Below are positions 26,347 through 34,768 of a stretch of 64,000 nt of DNA, in pieces; positions within the stretch are counted from its first letter, which is position 1; every line of letters starts with the position of its first letter. Location: positions 4,650,001 to 4,714,000 of the forward strand of contig NZ_FNSA01000003.1 in NCBI RefSeq assembly GCF_900104775.1. Direction: 5' to 3'. The DNA is from Tsukamurella tyrosinosolvens. Its GTDB lineage: Bacteria > Actinomycetota > Actinomycetes > Mycobacteriales > Mycobacteriaceae. A model generated the notes under the pieces. It was not told the origin of the DNA and did no database searches. It saw only the letters and a program-made list of their open reading frames with translations. The translations under genes and the position numbers were made by a program.

Positions 26347-26600
26347 TGGGCTCGACCGACTCCCCCGAGCGCCCCGCCGCGGGCGACCGACCGGAGCGGG
26401 GCCGCAAGGCGGTCCCGCTCCGGATCGATCCCGCCGTCTACCAGGCGCTCGCCAAATGGGCCGCGGACGATCTGCGCAGCGTCAACGCGCAGATCGAGTT
26501 CCTGCTGCGCCGGGCGCTCGACGACGCGGGCCGGATGCCGCAGAAGGCGCGGCCGATGCGGGGCCCTGGACGGCCTCCTGCAAACCCTGACCAGCGCTAA
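26346..26600 (+). CDS. Arc/HicB-like ribbon-helix-helix DNA-binding protein
   Basis: 84 residues from a GTG overlapping the SPFH stop. After a disordered charged start (about 20 residues) comes [42 protein letters not shown] in pieces ([31 protein letters not shown]), which is the beta strand plus two helices of an Arc-type repressor. It resembles small proteins annotated as HicB-family antitoxins next to SPFH genes. It probably autoregulates through the 28-bp palindrome. No toxin is seen. Confidence 0.8.
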   Translation: MGSTDSPERPAAGDRPERGRKAVPLRIDPAVYQALAKWAADDLRSVNAQIEFLLRRALDDAGRMPQKARPMRGPGRPPANPDQR

Positions 26601-26619
26601 TCACTGTTGGCTCCGACGG

Positions 26620-26638
26620 TAAGGCCAGCGTAACCTTC
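26620..26638. promoter_or_regulatory. IdeR/DtxR-like iron box
   Basis: TAAGGCCAGCGTAACCTTC agrees with TTAGGTTAGSCTAACCTAA at roughly 12 of 19 positions, including the AGG and TAACCT half-sites. It lies 49 bp before a siderophore-binding lipoprotein gene. A small 8-bp hairpin (26648-26666, CCCCGCGG arms) follows in the presumed leader. Confidence 0.5.
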
Positions 26639-26686
26639 CCTTGCGATCCCCGCGGTGCCCGCGGGGAGGAAGGAAACCCGGAACCC

Positions 26687-27679
26687 ATGAAGCTCTCCCT
26701 GGCGCGCGTGACGCTCGCCGCGCTCACGATCGGCGCGCTCACGGCGTGCGGCAGCGGCGCACCGTCGGACACGACGACCAGCAGCAGCACCGCCGGCGGC
26801 GCGTTCCCGCGGACCGTCGAGCACGCGATGGGCAGCACGACCATCCCGAGCCAGCCGCAGCGCGTCGCCGCGCTGGACGCCTCGTTCACCGATGCGACCC
26901 TGATGCTCGACACCAAGGTGGTCGCGTTCACCGAGTACAACACCCTGGGGAGCAAGCTCCCCGACTACCTCGGGGCGTCCGCGACGAACTACGGCGCCGA
27001 GGCGCAGAGCGTGGGCAAGCTGGCGGCGCCGTCGCTGGAGAAGATCATCGCGACCAAGCCCGACCTCATCGTGAGCGCCAAGGTGCGGCACGCCAAGGAG
27101 TACGCGCAGCTGAGCGGCATCGCGCCGACCGTCTTCAGCGAGACCACCGGCCCGACCTGGAAGGACAACATCCGCCTGCTGGCGAAGGCCCTCGGCAAGG
27201 AGACCCTCGCGGAGCAGCGCCTGGCCGAGTACGAGGCGCAGGCGAAGAAGGTCGGTGACGCGGTGAAGGCCAAGTCCGGGCCCGACACCACCATCTCCGT
27301 GGTCCGCTTCCTCGACGGCCCCACGCGCCTCTACGCGAAGAAGTCCTTCTCCGGCATCGTGCTGCAGGACGCCGGGCTCGCGCGGCCGGAGTCGCAGAAC
27401 ATCGACGAGTTCATGACCGAGATCAGCGCCGAGCGCATCCCCGCCGCCGACGGCACGAAGATCTTCGTGACCACCAACGGCGACAAGGGCACCGACTCGC
27501 TCAACACGTACCGGCAGAACCCGCTGTGGGCGCCGCTCGAGCCGAATACCGTGGAGGTCAAGGACGCCGAGTGGATGAGCGCCGTGAGCGTGCAGGGCGC
27601 GTACCACATCCTCGCGGACCTCGCGAAGGCCTTCGACGTGCCCGGTCCTGTGATCCCGGCGTGGATCTCGGGGAAGTAG
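26687..27679 (+). CDS. Iron-siderophore ABC transporter substrate-binding lipoprotein
   Basis: 330 residues with a lipoprotein signal peptide (lipobox LTAC, Cys about residue 20) and a low-complexity Thr/Ser linker. The mature part is a FecB/FepB-type periplasmic-binding domain: PQRVAALDASFTDATLMLDTKVVAF, IATKPDLIVSAKV, and a C-terminal SVQGAYHILADLAKAF. It would capture ferric siderophores at the cell surface. No permease or ATPase gene is adjacent, so it is a stand-alone receptor. Ribosome site AGGAAGGAAA. A strong hairpin terminator follows. Confidence 0.9.
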   Translation: MKLSLARVTLAALTIGALTACGSGAPSDTTTSSSTAGGAFPRTVEHAMGSTTIPSQPQRVAALDASFTDATLMLDTKVVAFTEYNTLGSKLPDYLGASATNYGAEAQSVGKLAAPSLEKIIATKPDLIVSAKVRHAKEYAQLSGIAPTVFSETTGPTWKDNIRLLAKALGKETLAEQRLAEYEAQAKKVGDAVKAKSGPDTTISVVRFLDGPTRLYAKKSFSGIVLQDAGLARPESQNIDEFMTEISAERIPAADGTKIFVTTNGDKGTDSLNTYRQNPLWAPLEPNTVEVKDAEWMSAVSVQGAYHILADLAKAFDVPGPVIPAWISGK

Positions 27680-27688
27680 GTCGACGGT

Positions 27689-27721
27689 GCCGGGGCGGGC
27701 GGGAACGCGGCCCGCCCCGGC
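27689..27721 (+). terminator. GC-rich hairpin terminator
   Basis: Arms GCCGGGGCGGGC (27689-27700) and its complement (27710-27721) with a 9-nt loop lie 10 bp after the lipoprotein stop. Confidence 0.8.
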
Positions 27722-27747
27722 GCTAAGGCCCCAGTTGAGCGGTGCAT

Positions 27748-27776
27748 TTGGTGGTCGCCGGGCCGGTCAGTACACT
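27748..27776 (+). promoter_or_regulatory. Promoter of tRNA-Thr
   Basis: TTGGTG and TACACT are separated by 17 bp, a good vegetative sigma-factor spacing, and lie 32 bp upstream of the tRNA. Confidence 0.6.
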
Positions 27777-27807
27777 TGGTCCTCGGTCCTGCACCGTGTG
27801 GGGCCAC

Positions 27808-27883
27808 GCCGCCTTAGCTCAGTCGGTAGAGCGCTTCACTCGTAATGAAAAGGTCGGGGGTTCGATTCCCCCAGGCGGCTCCA
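27808..27883 (+). tRNA. tRNA-Thr(CGT)
   Basis: 76 nt including an encoded CCA. The acceptor arms GCCGCCT/AGGCGGC pair fully, the D arm GCTC...GAGC and T arm GGGGG-TTCGATT-CCCCC are intact. The anticodon loop CTCGTAA gives anticodon CGT, decoding ACG (Thr). The anticodon stem has one weak outer pair (C-A). Confidence 0.95.
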
Positions 27884-27946
27884 TTTCTCCAGATCAGGCC
27901 GGGTCCTCCACCCGGCCTGAGTCGTCTCCGGGTCCCGGGTCAGGAT

Positions 27947-27970
27947 GGACTAACGTCTGGACCCATGTCC
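27947..27970 (+). promoter_or_regulatory. TetR operator copy 1, overlapping the -10 and start of tetR
   Basis: A 24-bp element beginning GGACTAACGTCTGGACC and running through the ATG; 20 or more positions are shared with the copy before the P450 gene. The inner inverted repeat is GTC-TG-GAC. The -10 box TAACGT is inside it, 8 nt before the ATG, so binding would block transcription of a leaderless message. Confidence 0.75.
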
Positions 27971-28534
27971 AAGCCGACGGAACTCCCCCGCAGGCGACTG
28001 TCCCCCGCCCAAGCCGAGACGGTGTCCAAGCTGTGCGCCGCGGTGCCGGCCGTGCTGGCCGAGCACGGCGTCGACGGGTTCACCGTGCGCCTGGCGGCGC
28101 GGGCCGCGGGCGTCTCGCCGGCGACGGCGTACACGTACTTCTCGTCGAAGAACCACCTGATCGCGGAGGTCTTCGCGCGACGGGTCGAGGCGGAGCTCGT
28201 CGAGCCCGACCCGGGCGCCACGCCTCGAGACCGGGTGCTGCAGGTGCTCACCGGCCTCGTCGAGCTGGTGCTGACCGATCCGCAGTTCGCGACCGCGGTG
28301 AACACGGCCCTCCTCGGCCACGAGGCGGACGCGCAGGCCGCGCGGCTGCGGGTCGGCCTGCTCCTCCGCGCCCGATTGACGGACGCCCTGGGGCGCCGCG
28401 CACCGTCGGGCCTGGTGGAGTCGGTCGAGCTCGCGTACTCCGGCGCGCTCGTCCAGGCCGGCATGGGGTACCTCGACCTCGCGTCCTCGAAGGCCGCGCT
28501 GACGCGCGCCGTCGACCTGATGATGTCGCACTGA
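27965..28534 (+). CDS. TetR-family transcriptional regulator
   Basis: 189 residues from the ATG at 27965; the longer frame reaches back into the tRNA and is rejected. The N-terminal helix-turn-helix reads VSKLCAAVPAVLAEHGVDGFTVRLAARAAGVSPATAYTYFSSKNHLIAEVFARR (seen as FTVRLAARAAGVSPATAYTYF). The C-terminal ligand domain is about 125 residues. The start carries a duplicated operator also found before the P450 gene 50 bp downstream, so it likely represses itself and the P450. Confidence 0.9.
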   Translation: MSKPTELPRRRLSPAQAETVSKLCAAVPAVLAEHGVDGFTVRLAARAAGVSPATAYTYFSSKNHLIAEVFARRVEAELVEPDPGATPRDRVLQVLTGLVELVLTDPQFATAVNTALLGHEADAQAARLRVGLLLRARLTDALGRRAPSGLVESVELAYSGALVQAGMGYLDLASSKAALTRAVDLMMSH

Positions 28535-28565
28535 CCGAAGAACCTGTTCCCTTCCGGACACTCCT

Positions 28566-28594
28566 GGACTAATGTCTGGACACATGTCTAGTCC
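28566..28594 (+). promoter_or_regulatory. TetR operator copy 2, overlapping the P450 start
   Basis: GGACTA (28566) and TAGTCC (28594) form the outer inverted repeat, and TGTC-TG-GACA the inner one. The -10 box TAATGT lies within it, 8 nt before the ATG at 28584. This copy is more symmetrical than copy 1. A KstR-like core GAACCTGTTC lies just upstream at 28540-28549. Confidence 0.78.
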
Positions 28595-29786
28595 AACTCT
28601 CGATCCGTACTCCTACGCCTTCCACGACGACCCGTACCCGGTCTTCGAGCGGCTGCGCGCGGAGCAGCCCGTGTACTTCAACGCCGAGCGCGACTTCTGG
28701 GCACTGTCGCGGTACGCCGACGTGCGCGCCGCCTTCCGGGACACCGAGCGACTCTCCAGCGCGTGGGGCGTCACGCTGGAGCCCGCGGCGTACACGCCCG
28801 ACGCCGAGTACGCGATGAGCTTCCTCGCGATGGACGACCCACGGCACATGCGGATCCGCCGGCTCGTCGCCAAGGCCTTCACCCCGAAACGCGTCGCCGC
28901 GCTGCGGCCGTGGATCGAGCAACGCGTGCGCGAGCACTGGGCCGCGTGCCTGGACCGCACCGAGTTCGACTTCGTCGCCGACTTCGCCGCGCTGGTACCG
29001 ATGGAGGTGATCTCCGAGATGATGGGCGTCCCGATCGCCGACCGCGACGAGCTGCGCCGCCTCGGCGACGTCCTGATCCACAGGGAGGACGGGGTTTTCG
29101 ACGTGCCGCAGCCCGCGGCCGAGGCGTTCTTCGGCCTGTACCAGTACTACGTCGACCTGGTCGCCTCACGTCGCGCGCGGCCGACCGACGACCTGATCTC
29201 CGCACTGATCGCCGCCCAAGTCGAGAACGAGAGCGGCGCACGGGAATCACTCACCGATGCGGAGATCGTCGGCATCCTCATCCTGATGATCGTGGCCGGC
29301 AACGAGACCACCACGAAACTCCTCGGCAACGCGATCTACTGGGGTGCACGACATCCCGACGAGGGCGCGAAGCCCTTCGGCGCACCGTCGGCCGTGCCGG
29401 ACTGGGCGGCGGAGACCCTGCGCTACGACACGTCGACGCAGATGCTGTTGCGGCGCGCTGCCGTCGACGTGGAGTTCGCGGGAACCGTGATCCCCCAGGG
29501 GGATCGGGTGCTACTGCTGGTGGCGTCCGCGAATCGCGACGAGGGGGTGTTCGACGATGCCGCCGCCTACCGGATCGGGCGCGACACCTCCGCCTCAGTG
29601 AGCTTCGGCTTCGGCAGCCACTTCTGCCTCGGCTCGCACCTGGCGAAACTCGAGGCGGACATCGCGCTGGGCGAGGTGGTATCGACGGTGCGCGGCTACG
29701 ACGTGGACTTCGAGAACGTCGAGCGGGTGCACTCGCTCAACGTGCGCGGACTCTCGTCGCTGCCGATCCGCGTCGCACGGCGATGA
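28584..29786 (+). CDS. Cytochrome P450
   Basis: 400 residues. I prefer the ATG at 28584 over 28572 because it fits the leaderless spacing shared with tetR. P450 hallmarks: I-helix AGNETTTKLLGNA with the oxygen-binding Thr, the ExxR pair in ETLRYD, and the haem loop FGFGSHFCLGSHLAKLE with the Cys ligand. No redox partner gene is adjacent. Coupling to a TetR regulator and a nearby partial KstR core leaves steroid, fatty-acid or xenobiotic oxidation open. The CYP family cannot be fixed here. Confidence 0.92.
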   Translation: MSSPTLDPYSYAFHDDPYPVFERLRAEQPVYFNAERDFWALSRYADVRAAFRDTERLSSAWGVTLEPAAYTPDAEYAMSFLAMDDPRHMRIRRLVAKAFTPKRVAALRPWIEQRVREHWAACLDRTEFDFVADFAALVPMEVISEMMGVPIADRDELRRLGDVLIHREDGVFDVPQPAAEAFFGLYQYYVDLVASRRARPTDDLISALIAAQVENESGARESLTDAEIVGILILMIVAGNETTTKLLGNAIYWGARHPDEGAKPFGAPSAVPDWAAETLRYDTSTQMLLRRAAVDVEFAGTVIPQGDRVLLLVASANRDEGVFDDAAAYRIGRDTSASVSFGFGSHFCLGSHLAKLEADIALGEVVSTVRGYDVDFENVERVHSLNVRGLSSLPIRVARR

Positions 29787-30368
29787 CTAGTCGATGAGGA
29801 CGAGCCACCAGTCGTCGGACAGACGCCGGCACCAGGTTTCGGCGCACCGCTCCGGACGGCTCCCGTCCGGGCGAAACACAAGGGTCGTGATTGTCATGAA
29901 TCCTCCTCCGTGGACGGCGAAGGTGACGGCCCCGCCGGACCTACTGGTGGAGTACACGTCCTGACTGCCGATCCTCCGGTCGCTCGGATCATTGAACTCC
30001 GTCCGCGGATCGGCCAGCGCCGTTTGCGCTGCTGCGGTGAGCCGGGGTTCGTCGTAGGCCCACCGTGCCTTGTGCGGCAGACCGGTGAACGCGGCGGCGA
30101 TCCCGAGCAGGCCGATCGCCGGGATGATCAGCAGGTGCCAGGCGAACCGCTTGCGGCGGGCCGCCCAGGTCACGAGGTAGATGAGCCACGCCACAACGAG
30201 CACGCCGCCGGCCAATAGGGAAAACGCCTGCCACAGCATGTCCGTGCCGACGGTCTGTCCCCACAGCCACGCGAGCACCTCGATCGCGACGAGGACGGCA
30301 AGAACCGCGCCGACCACGCCGAGGGGCGTCGCCCGCCGCGCAACGATCTGACCGGAATCCGCACCCAT
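29787..30368 (-). CDS. Membrane protein of unknown function
   Basis: 193 residues (ATG at 30368; a GTG at 30371 is adjacent). Three hydrophobic segments are visible in the first 100 residues (VVGAVLAVLVAIEVLAWLW, LLAGGVLVVAWLIYLVTW, LLIIPAIGLLGIAAAF), followed by an extracytoplasmic domain with two Cys in ERCAETWCRRL and a Trp-rich end. It ends exactly at the P450 stop. I do not recognise the family. Confidence 0.7.
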   Translation of the reverse strand: MGADSGQIVARRATPLGVVGAVLAVLVAIEVLAWLWGQTVGTDMLWQAFSLLAGGVLVVAWLIYLVTWAARRKRFAWHLLIIPAIGLLGIAAAFTGLPHKARWAYDEPRLTAAAQTALADPRTEFNDPSDRRIGSQDVYSTSRSGGAVTFAVHGGGFMTITTLVFRPDGSRPERCAETWCRRLSDDWWLVLID

Positions 30369-30398
30369 CACGTCAGGATAGCGGTCGGCGAATCTCGG

Positions 30399-31355
30399 CT
30401 AACGGATAAATCGCGGGATCAGGCGGACGAAGAGCACCATCACCACCAGCTCGACGAGGGTCTGCGTCACCACCACCAGCGGCGCCAGCGCGTAGGCGGC
30501 GGGCAGGGCGAGCACGAGCGGGAGGATCACCAGCGAGTTCCGCGTGACGCCGCTGAACACCACGCTCCGCCGGCTCGGCACGTCCAGGCCGGCGAGTCGC
30601 CCCGCGGCCGCGCCGACGGGCGTCATCACCACCGCGAACAGCACGTACACCGGGACCGTGAGCAGCAGCGACGCGAGCTGGTCGCGCACGCCCGCGATCT
30701 GCGAGGCGACGACCACCGCGAGCGTGAGCACCATGATCGGCACCATCGCGCCGGCCACTCCCGCTGCCAGCGCAGCGCCCCATCGGGTCCGGTCCGCCTC
30801 GCACTGCGTCGCCCCCGCGAGCAGCAGCGGCACCACGATCACCCACACGAAGGCCTCCGCGAACGGCCCGTACTCGACGGTCCGCACCACGTCCGCGCCG
30901 ACGAACAGCCACAGGTACACGGGCAGCAGCACCATCTGCACCAGCATGAGCAGCGGCGCGGCGGCGAGCAGCCGGTCCTTCGCACCGCCCGCGAGCCCGC
31001 TGAACACGATCACGTAGTCGACGCACGGCGTGAGCAGCACGAACAGCACACCCACGAGCAGCACCCGGTCGTGCGCGACGATCCGCGACAGAGCGAACAC
31101 CACGACCGGCACCGCGACGAAGTTCACCGCCAACACGGTGCCGAGGAAGCGCACGTCCCGCAGGGCCTCGCCCATCCGCGCGAACGGGATGCCGAGGAAG
31201 GTGGCGTACAGCAGCAGCGAGAGCACCGGGTTGATGACGGCCTCGGCGGGGCCCGCCACCGTCGGGACGGCGAGCCCGAGGACGGCCCCGAGAACCAGTC
31301 CGGCGAGGTACAGCGGGACCTGATGGGCCTCCGCCCAGCCGGCCGCCGACCGCAT
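30399..31355 (-). CDS. Acr3/bile acid-sodium symporter-like transporter
   Basis: 318 residues from the ATG at 31355; GTG codons at 31364 and 31370 are in frame, and the first of these lies 6 nt after TAGGGT, so a leaderless start is possible. About ten membrane helices are visible. LLTPCVDYVIVFSGLAGG corresponds to the Cys-containing helix of Acr3-type arsenite exporters, and VVFSGVTRNSLVILPLVLAL to the second cross-over region. No ars genes are nearby, so the substrate (arsenite, an organic anion or a steroid acid) is unresolved. Confidence 0.8.
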   Translation of the reverse strand: MRSAAGWAEAHQVPLYLAGLVLGAVLGLAVPTVAGPAEAVINPVLSLLLYATFLGIPFARMGEALRDVRFLGTVLAVNFVAVPVVVFALSRIVAHDRVLLVGVLFVLLTPCVDYVIVFSGLAGGAKDRLLAAAPLLMLVQMVLLPVYLWLFVGADVVRTVEYGPFAEAFVWVIVVPLLLAGATQCEADRTRWGAALAAGVAGAMVPIMVLTLAVVVASQIAGVRDQLASLLLTVPVYVLFAVVMTPVGAAAGRLAGLDVPSRRSVVFSGVTRNSLVILPLVLALPAAYALAPLVVVTQTLVELVVMVLFVRLIPRFIR

Positions 31356-31407
31356 TCCCGTCACGCGCACACCCTAGTTCGGCACCAGGGTCAGTAGGGT
31401 TCCACCC

Positions 31408-32652
31408 ATGGGTGCGCCGACGGAGCAGAGCTGGCCCGAACCCTCGGACCGGGTGAAGGAGCTGATCCGGCGCGCCGCGGAGTTCGCGAGCAACGCCCCC
31501 GAGGAGTGGGTGACCTCGCTGCAGGACGCGACCCTGACCGGAGTCATCCTCTCCCCGATCGCCGCGGACCCGACCCTCGCGGAGCTGGTCCGCAACTCCG
31601 ACACCGCCGTCATGCTGCACTGGGCGGCGCACAACCTGGCCCACCCCGGCCGCCGGGTGCCGCCCAACATCGACTCCGCGGACGCCCTCGCCGTCGCGCG
31701 CGACCTGGTCCGACGGGGCCTCGACCTGCACGGGATCGACACCTACCGCAAGGGCCTCAACACCGCCTGGACGTTGTGGATGAACGTCTGCTTCGAGCTC
31801 ACCGACGACCCCGCGGAGCTGCGGGAGCTGCTGGCCGTGACGTGGGCGTCGATGTCGACCTACGTCGACGACACCATCGACGCCATCACGATTCGCATGG
31901 CCGGCGAACGCGAGCAGCTGACCACCGGGACGAACGCGGACCGTCTGGCCGCGGTCTCGCTGATCCTCGAGGGCGCCCCCATCACCCGACCCCGCGCCGA
32001 GCAGCAGCTCGGCTACCGCCTGACCGGCCCGCACACCGCGGCGGTCATCTGGACCACCGGCGCGGTCGGCGACCTCGACGCGGCGGCCCACGCGCTCGCG
32101 CGGCACGCCGGCACCCCGCGGCCCCTGACCGTGGTCGCGAGCGCCTCGGCCCTGTGGCTGTGGCTCCCCGGCACCGTCGTCCTGGATTCCGGGGACCTGG
32201 CCCGCGAACTGGCCGACCACCCCGAGGTGCGCGTCGCGATCGGACGGCCCGGTGACGACCTGGAGGGCTTCCGCCGCAGCCACCTCGACGCCGGCACGGC
32301 GCAGCGCCTGATGACGCGCCTGCAGACCCGGCGGCGGGTCGCGCGGTACGACGACATCGCGCTGATCTCGCTGGTGACCAGCGACACCGGCAAGGCCGAC
32401 GAGTTCGTCCGCGACACCCTCGGCGAGCTGCTGACGGCCGACCAGGAGACGCGGGAGACCGTCGCGGCGTACGTCGACGAGCAGTTCAACACGTCGCGCA
32501 CCGCCGAGCGGCTCTACACCCACCGCAACACCGTGATCCGCCGCCTGACCAGGGCGGACGAGCTGCTGCCCCGCCCCCTCGCGGACAACCCCACCGGCGT
32601 GGCCGTCGCGCTCGACGTGCTGCGCTGGCTGGGCCCCGACGGCCCCGCGTGA
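31408..32652 (+). CDS. PucR/CdaR-type transcriptional regulator
   Basis: 414 residues. TAGGGT lies 7 nt before the ATG and there is no ribosome site, so the message is probably leaderless. The C-terminus has the PucR helix-turn-helix: VAAYVDEQFNTSRTAERLYTHRNTVIRRLTRADELL (seen as NTSRTAERLYTHRNTVIRRL). The N-terminal part is helical and the centre resembles a GGDEF-like/sensor domain of this family. It faces the Acr3-like gene divergently and precedes a Baeyer-Villiger monooxygenase gene, which it may control. Confidence 0.85.
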   Translation: MGAPTEQSWPEPSDRVKELIRRAAEFASNAPEEWVTSLQDATLTGVILSPIAADPTLAELVRNSDTAVMLHWAAHNLAHPGRRVPPNIDSADALAVARDLVRRGLDLHGIDTYRKGLNTAWTLWMNVCFELTDDPAELRELLAVTWASMSTYVDDTIDAITIRMAGEREQLTTGTNADRLAAVSLILEGAPITRPRAEQQLGYRLTGPHTAAVIWTTGAVGDLDAAAHALARHAGTPRPLTVVASASALWLWLPGTVVLDSGDLARELADHPEVRVAIGRPGDDLEGFRRSHLDAGTAQRLMTRLQTRRRVARYDDIALISLVTSDTGKADEFVRDTLGELLTADQETRETVAAYVDEQFNTSRTAERLYTHRNTVIRRLTRADELLPRPLADNPTGVAVALDVLRWLGPDGPA

Positions 32653-32770
32653 CGATCTGCACCAGAGCGGGGAGCAACCGGGTGCATTCTGCGCTGGCCG
32701 CACGCCCCCGCCGAGCGAGAGAGTAGGTCATCGGTTCTATCACTGAGCCCTCGGACCAGGAGAGACACGC

Positions 32771-34264
32771 ATGACGAGCACCACCCCCGAGCACCTCGAC
32801 ATCATCGTCATCGGTGCCGGCATCTCCGGCATCGGCGCCGGCCACTACATCACCACCGCGCTGCCCGGGAAGAGCTTCGCGATCCTCGAGGGGCGCGCGA
32901 CCTTCGGCGGCACGTGGGACCTGTTCAAGTACCCCGGCATCCGCTCGGACTCCGACCTGCACACCTTCGGCTACGAGTTCAAGCCGTGGGAGGCGAAGGA
33001 CTCCATCGCCGACGCGCACAAGATCCTCGACTACCTGCAGGAGACGATGGTCGAGAACGACCTCGTCGACAAGGTGCGCTACGACCACCAGGTGGTCTCG
33101 GCCGACTGGTCGAGCGAGGACGGCCGCTGGACCGTGCAGGTGGACCACGCGGGCGAGCGCATCGCGCTCACCGCGAACTGGGTGCTCTTCGGCAGCGGCT
33201 ACTACGACTACGACCAGGGCTTCACGCCCGAGTTCGCGGGCCGCGAGAAGTTCGCCGGGCAGATCGTCCACCCGCAGTTCTGGCCCGAGGACCTCGACTA
33301 CAGCGGCAAGAAGGTCGTCGTCATCGGCTCCGGCGCGACCGCGGTGACCCTGGTCCCGTCGCTGCTGACCAGCGACAAGCCGGCCGGGCACGTCACGATG
33401 CTGCAGCGCACGCCGACGTACATCATGCCGGTGCCCAAGCAGGACCCCCTGACCAACGTCTTCCACCGCGTCTTCGGCCACAAGATCGGCCACGACCTGA
33501 GCCGTAAGCGCTTCATCTGGCAGCAGCGCGGCGTGTACGTCTTCGCGCAGCGCTTCCCGGACCTCGCGCGCAAGATCATCCGCAACGAGAACGCCAAGCG
33601 CCTCCCCAAGGGCTACCCGGTGGACGTGCACTTCAACCCGCCGTACAACCCGTGGGACCAGCGCCTGTGCGCCGTCCCCGACGGCGACCTGTTCAAGGCC
33701 ATCCGCTCGGGCAAGGCGGACGTCGCGACCGACAGGATCGCGACGTTCGACGAGACCGGCATCGAGCTGGCGAGCGGCGAGCACCTCGACGCCGACATCA
33801 TCGTCACCGCGACCGGCCTCAAGCTCAAGCTGCTCGGCGGCGTGACCCTGTCGGTCGACGGCCGCGACGTCGACGTGCCGAACGCCGTCATCCACCGCGG
33901 CGCGATGCTCTCCGGCGTCCCGAACGCGGCGCTCGCCATCGGCTACACGAACTCGTCGTGGACGCTCAAGATCGGGATGCTGTGGAAGTACGTCACCAAG
34001 CTGATCGCGACGATGGACGCGCAGGGCCTGGACACCGCGGTCGCCGTCGCCGATCCCGACATGGCGACGCGCCCCGCCCTCGACTTCGAGGCCGGCTACG
34101 TCCAGCGCGCGCTGGGTGAGCTCCCCCGCCAGGGCGAGGCCGACGACTGGCGCATGTCCATGAGCTACTTCGAGGACGCCAAGCGCCTGAACAGCGAGCT
34201 CTCCTTCGGCGAGGAGTCCGGGCTGCGCCTGAGCTCCAGCAAGCACGCCAAGGTCACCGTCTGA
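32771..34264 (+). CDS. EthA-like Baeyer-Villiger monooxygenase
   Basis: 497 residues, ribosome site CCAGGAGAG. FAD site VIGAGISGIGAGHY; the type I Baeyer-Villiger fingerprint FAGQIVHPQFWPEDLDY; NADPH site VVIGSGATAVTLVP; also YNPWDQRLCAVPDGDLF and GYTNSSWTLK, all in the order seen in M. tuberculosis EthA (489 residues). It inserts oxygen next to ketones and S-oxidises thioamides. No divergent EthR-type TetR gene is adjacent, unlike the ethA-ethR pair; a PucR-type gene lies upstream instead. Confidence 0.9.
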   Translation: MTSTTPEHLDIIVIGAGISGIGAGHYITTALPGKSFAILEGRATFGGTWDLFKYPGIRSDSDLHTFGYEFKPWEAKDSIADAHKILDYLQETMVENDLVDKVRYDHQVVSADWSSEDGRWTVQVDHAGERIALTANWVLFGSGYYDYDQGFTPEFAGREKFAGQIVHPQFWPEDLDYSGKKVVVIGSGATAVTLVPSLLTSDKPAGHVTMLQRTPTYIMPVPKQDPLTNVFHRVFGHKIGHDLSRKRFIWQQRGVYVFAQRFPDLARKIIRNENAKRLPKGYPVDVHFNPPYNPWDQRLCAVPDGDLFKAIRSGKADVATDRIATFDETGIELASGEHLDADIIVTATGLKLKLLGGVTLSVDGRDVDVPNAVIHRGAMLSGVPNAALAIGYTNSSWTLKIGMLWKYVTKLIATMDAQGLDTAVAVADPDMATRPALDFEAGYVQRALGELPRQGEADDWRMSMSYFEDAKRLNSELSFGEESGLRLSSSKHAKVTV

Positions 34265-34268
34265 CCCG

Positions 34269-34667
34269 ATGGGACTGCTCCGGTTCGACGAACGCCCGGC
34301 GCCGGGCTGGTTCCTGGCGCTGCGGACGTTCCGGTCGGACGGGACCGGCGTCGTGACGCCGGTGTGGTCGGTCGAGCTCGACGGGCGCCGGTACGTGCTC
34401 ACGCCCGCGCGGTCGGGCAAGGCGCGGCGGGTCCGCGCCGAGCCGCGGGTCGAGACGGCCGACGCCGACTTCGCCGGCACCGCGCTCGGGCCGTGGTCCG
34501 CGGGCCGGGCGAGCATCGTGGACGGGCCCGCCGCCGGGCGGGCCCGTCGCGCGCTGCGCCGCAAGTACGGCCTCCAGTACGTGGTCTTCCGCGCGACGCT
34601 GCTGCTGGGCCGTCGGCGACGCGCCGGCGGCCCGGGCGTGGTCCTCGTGATCGACCCCGTTCGCTAG
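34269..34667 (+). CDS. PPOX-class (split beta-barrel) F420/flavin-binding protein
   Basis: 132 residues, 4 bp after the monooxygenase gene. The pattern ALRTFRSDGTGVVTPVWSVELDGRRYVLTPARSGKARRVR is typical of PPOX-class F420-dependent oxidoreductases (TIGR03666-like): short beta barrel, cofactor phosphate contacts from Arg and Lys. The C-terminus is Arg-rich. Substrate unknown; probably co-transcribed with the monooxygenase. Confidence 0.8.
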   Translation: MGLLRFDERPAPGWFLALRTFRSDGTGVVTPVWSVELDGRRYVLTPARSGKARRVRAEPRVETADADFAGTALGPWSAGRASIVDGPAAGRARRALRRKYGLQYVVFRATLLLGRRRRAGGPGVVLVIDPVR

Positions 34668-34768
34668 GCGCTCATCCGGCGCGGACCAGCGCAAACGTGG
34701 CACCACCGGCATCTGCCGCTACCGTTGACTCGATGCGGTCGACTTCCCGGCCGCGGCGGAGGGAGCGG

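Noticed and set aside
28538-28551. Full KstR operator before the P450
   Set aside because: Only the core GAACCTGTTC matches; both outer positions of TnnAACnnGTTnnA differ. Mentioned as a hint but not annotated as a site.
32771-34264. An ethA-ethR type pair
   Set aside because: The neighbouring regulator is PucR-type, co-directional and not an EthR-like TetR, so the classical pair is absent here.
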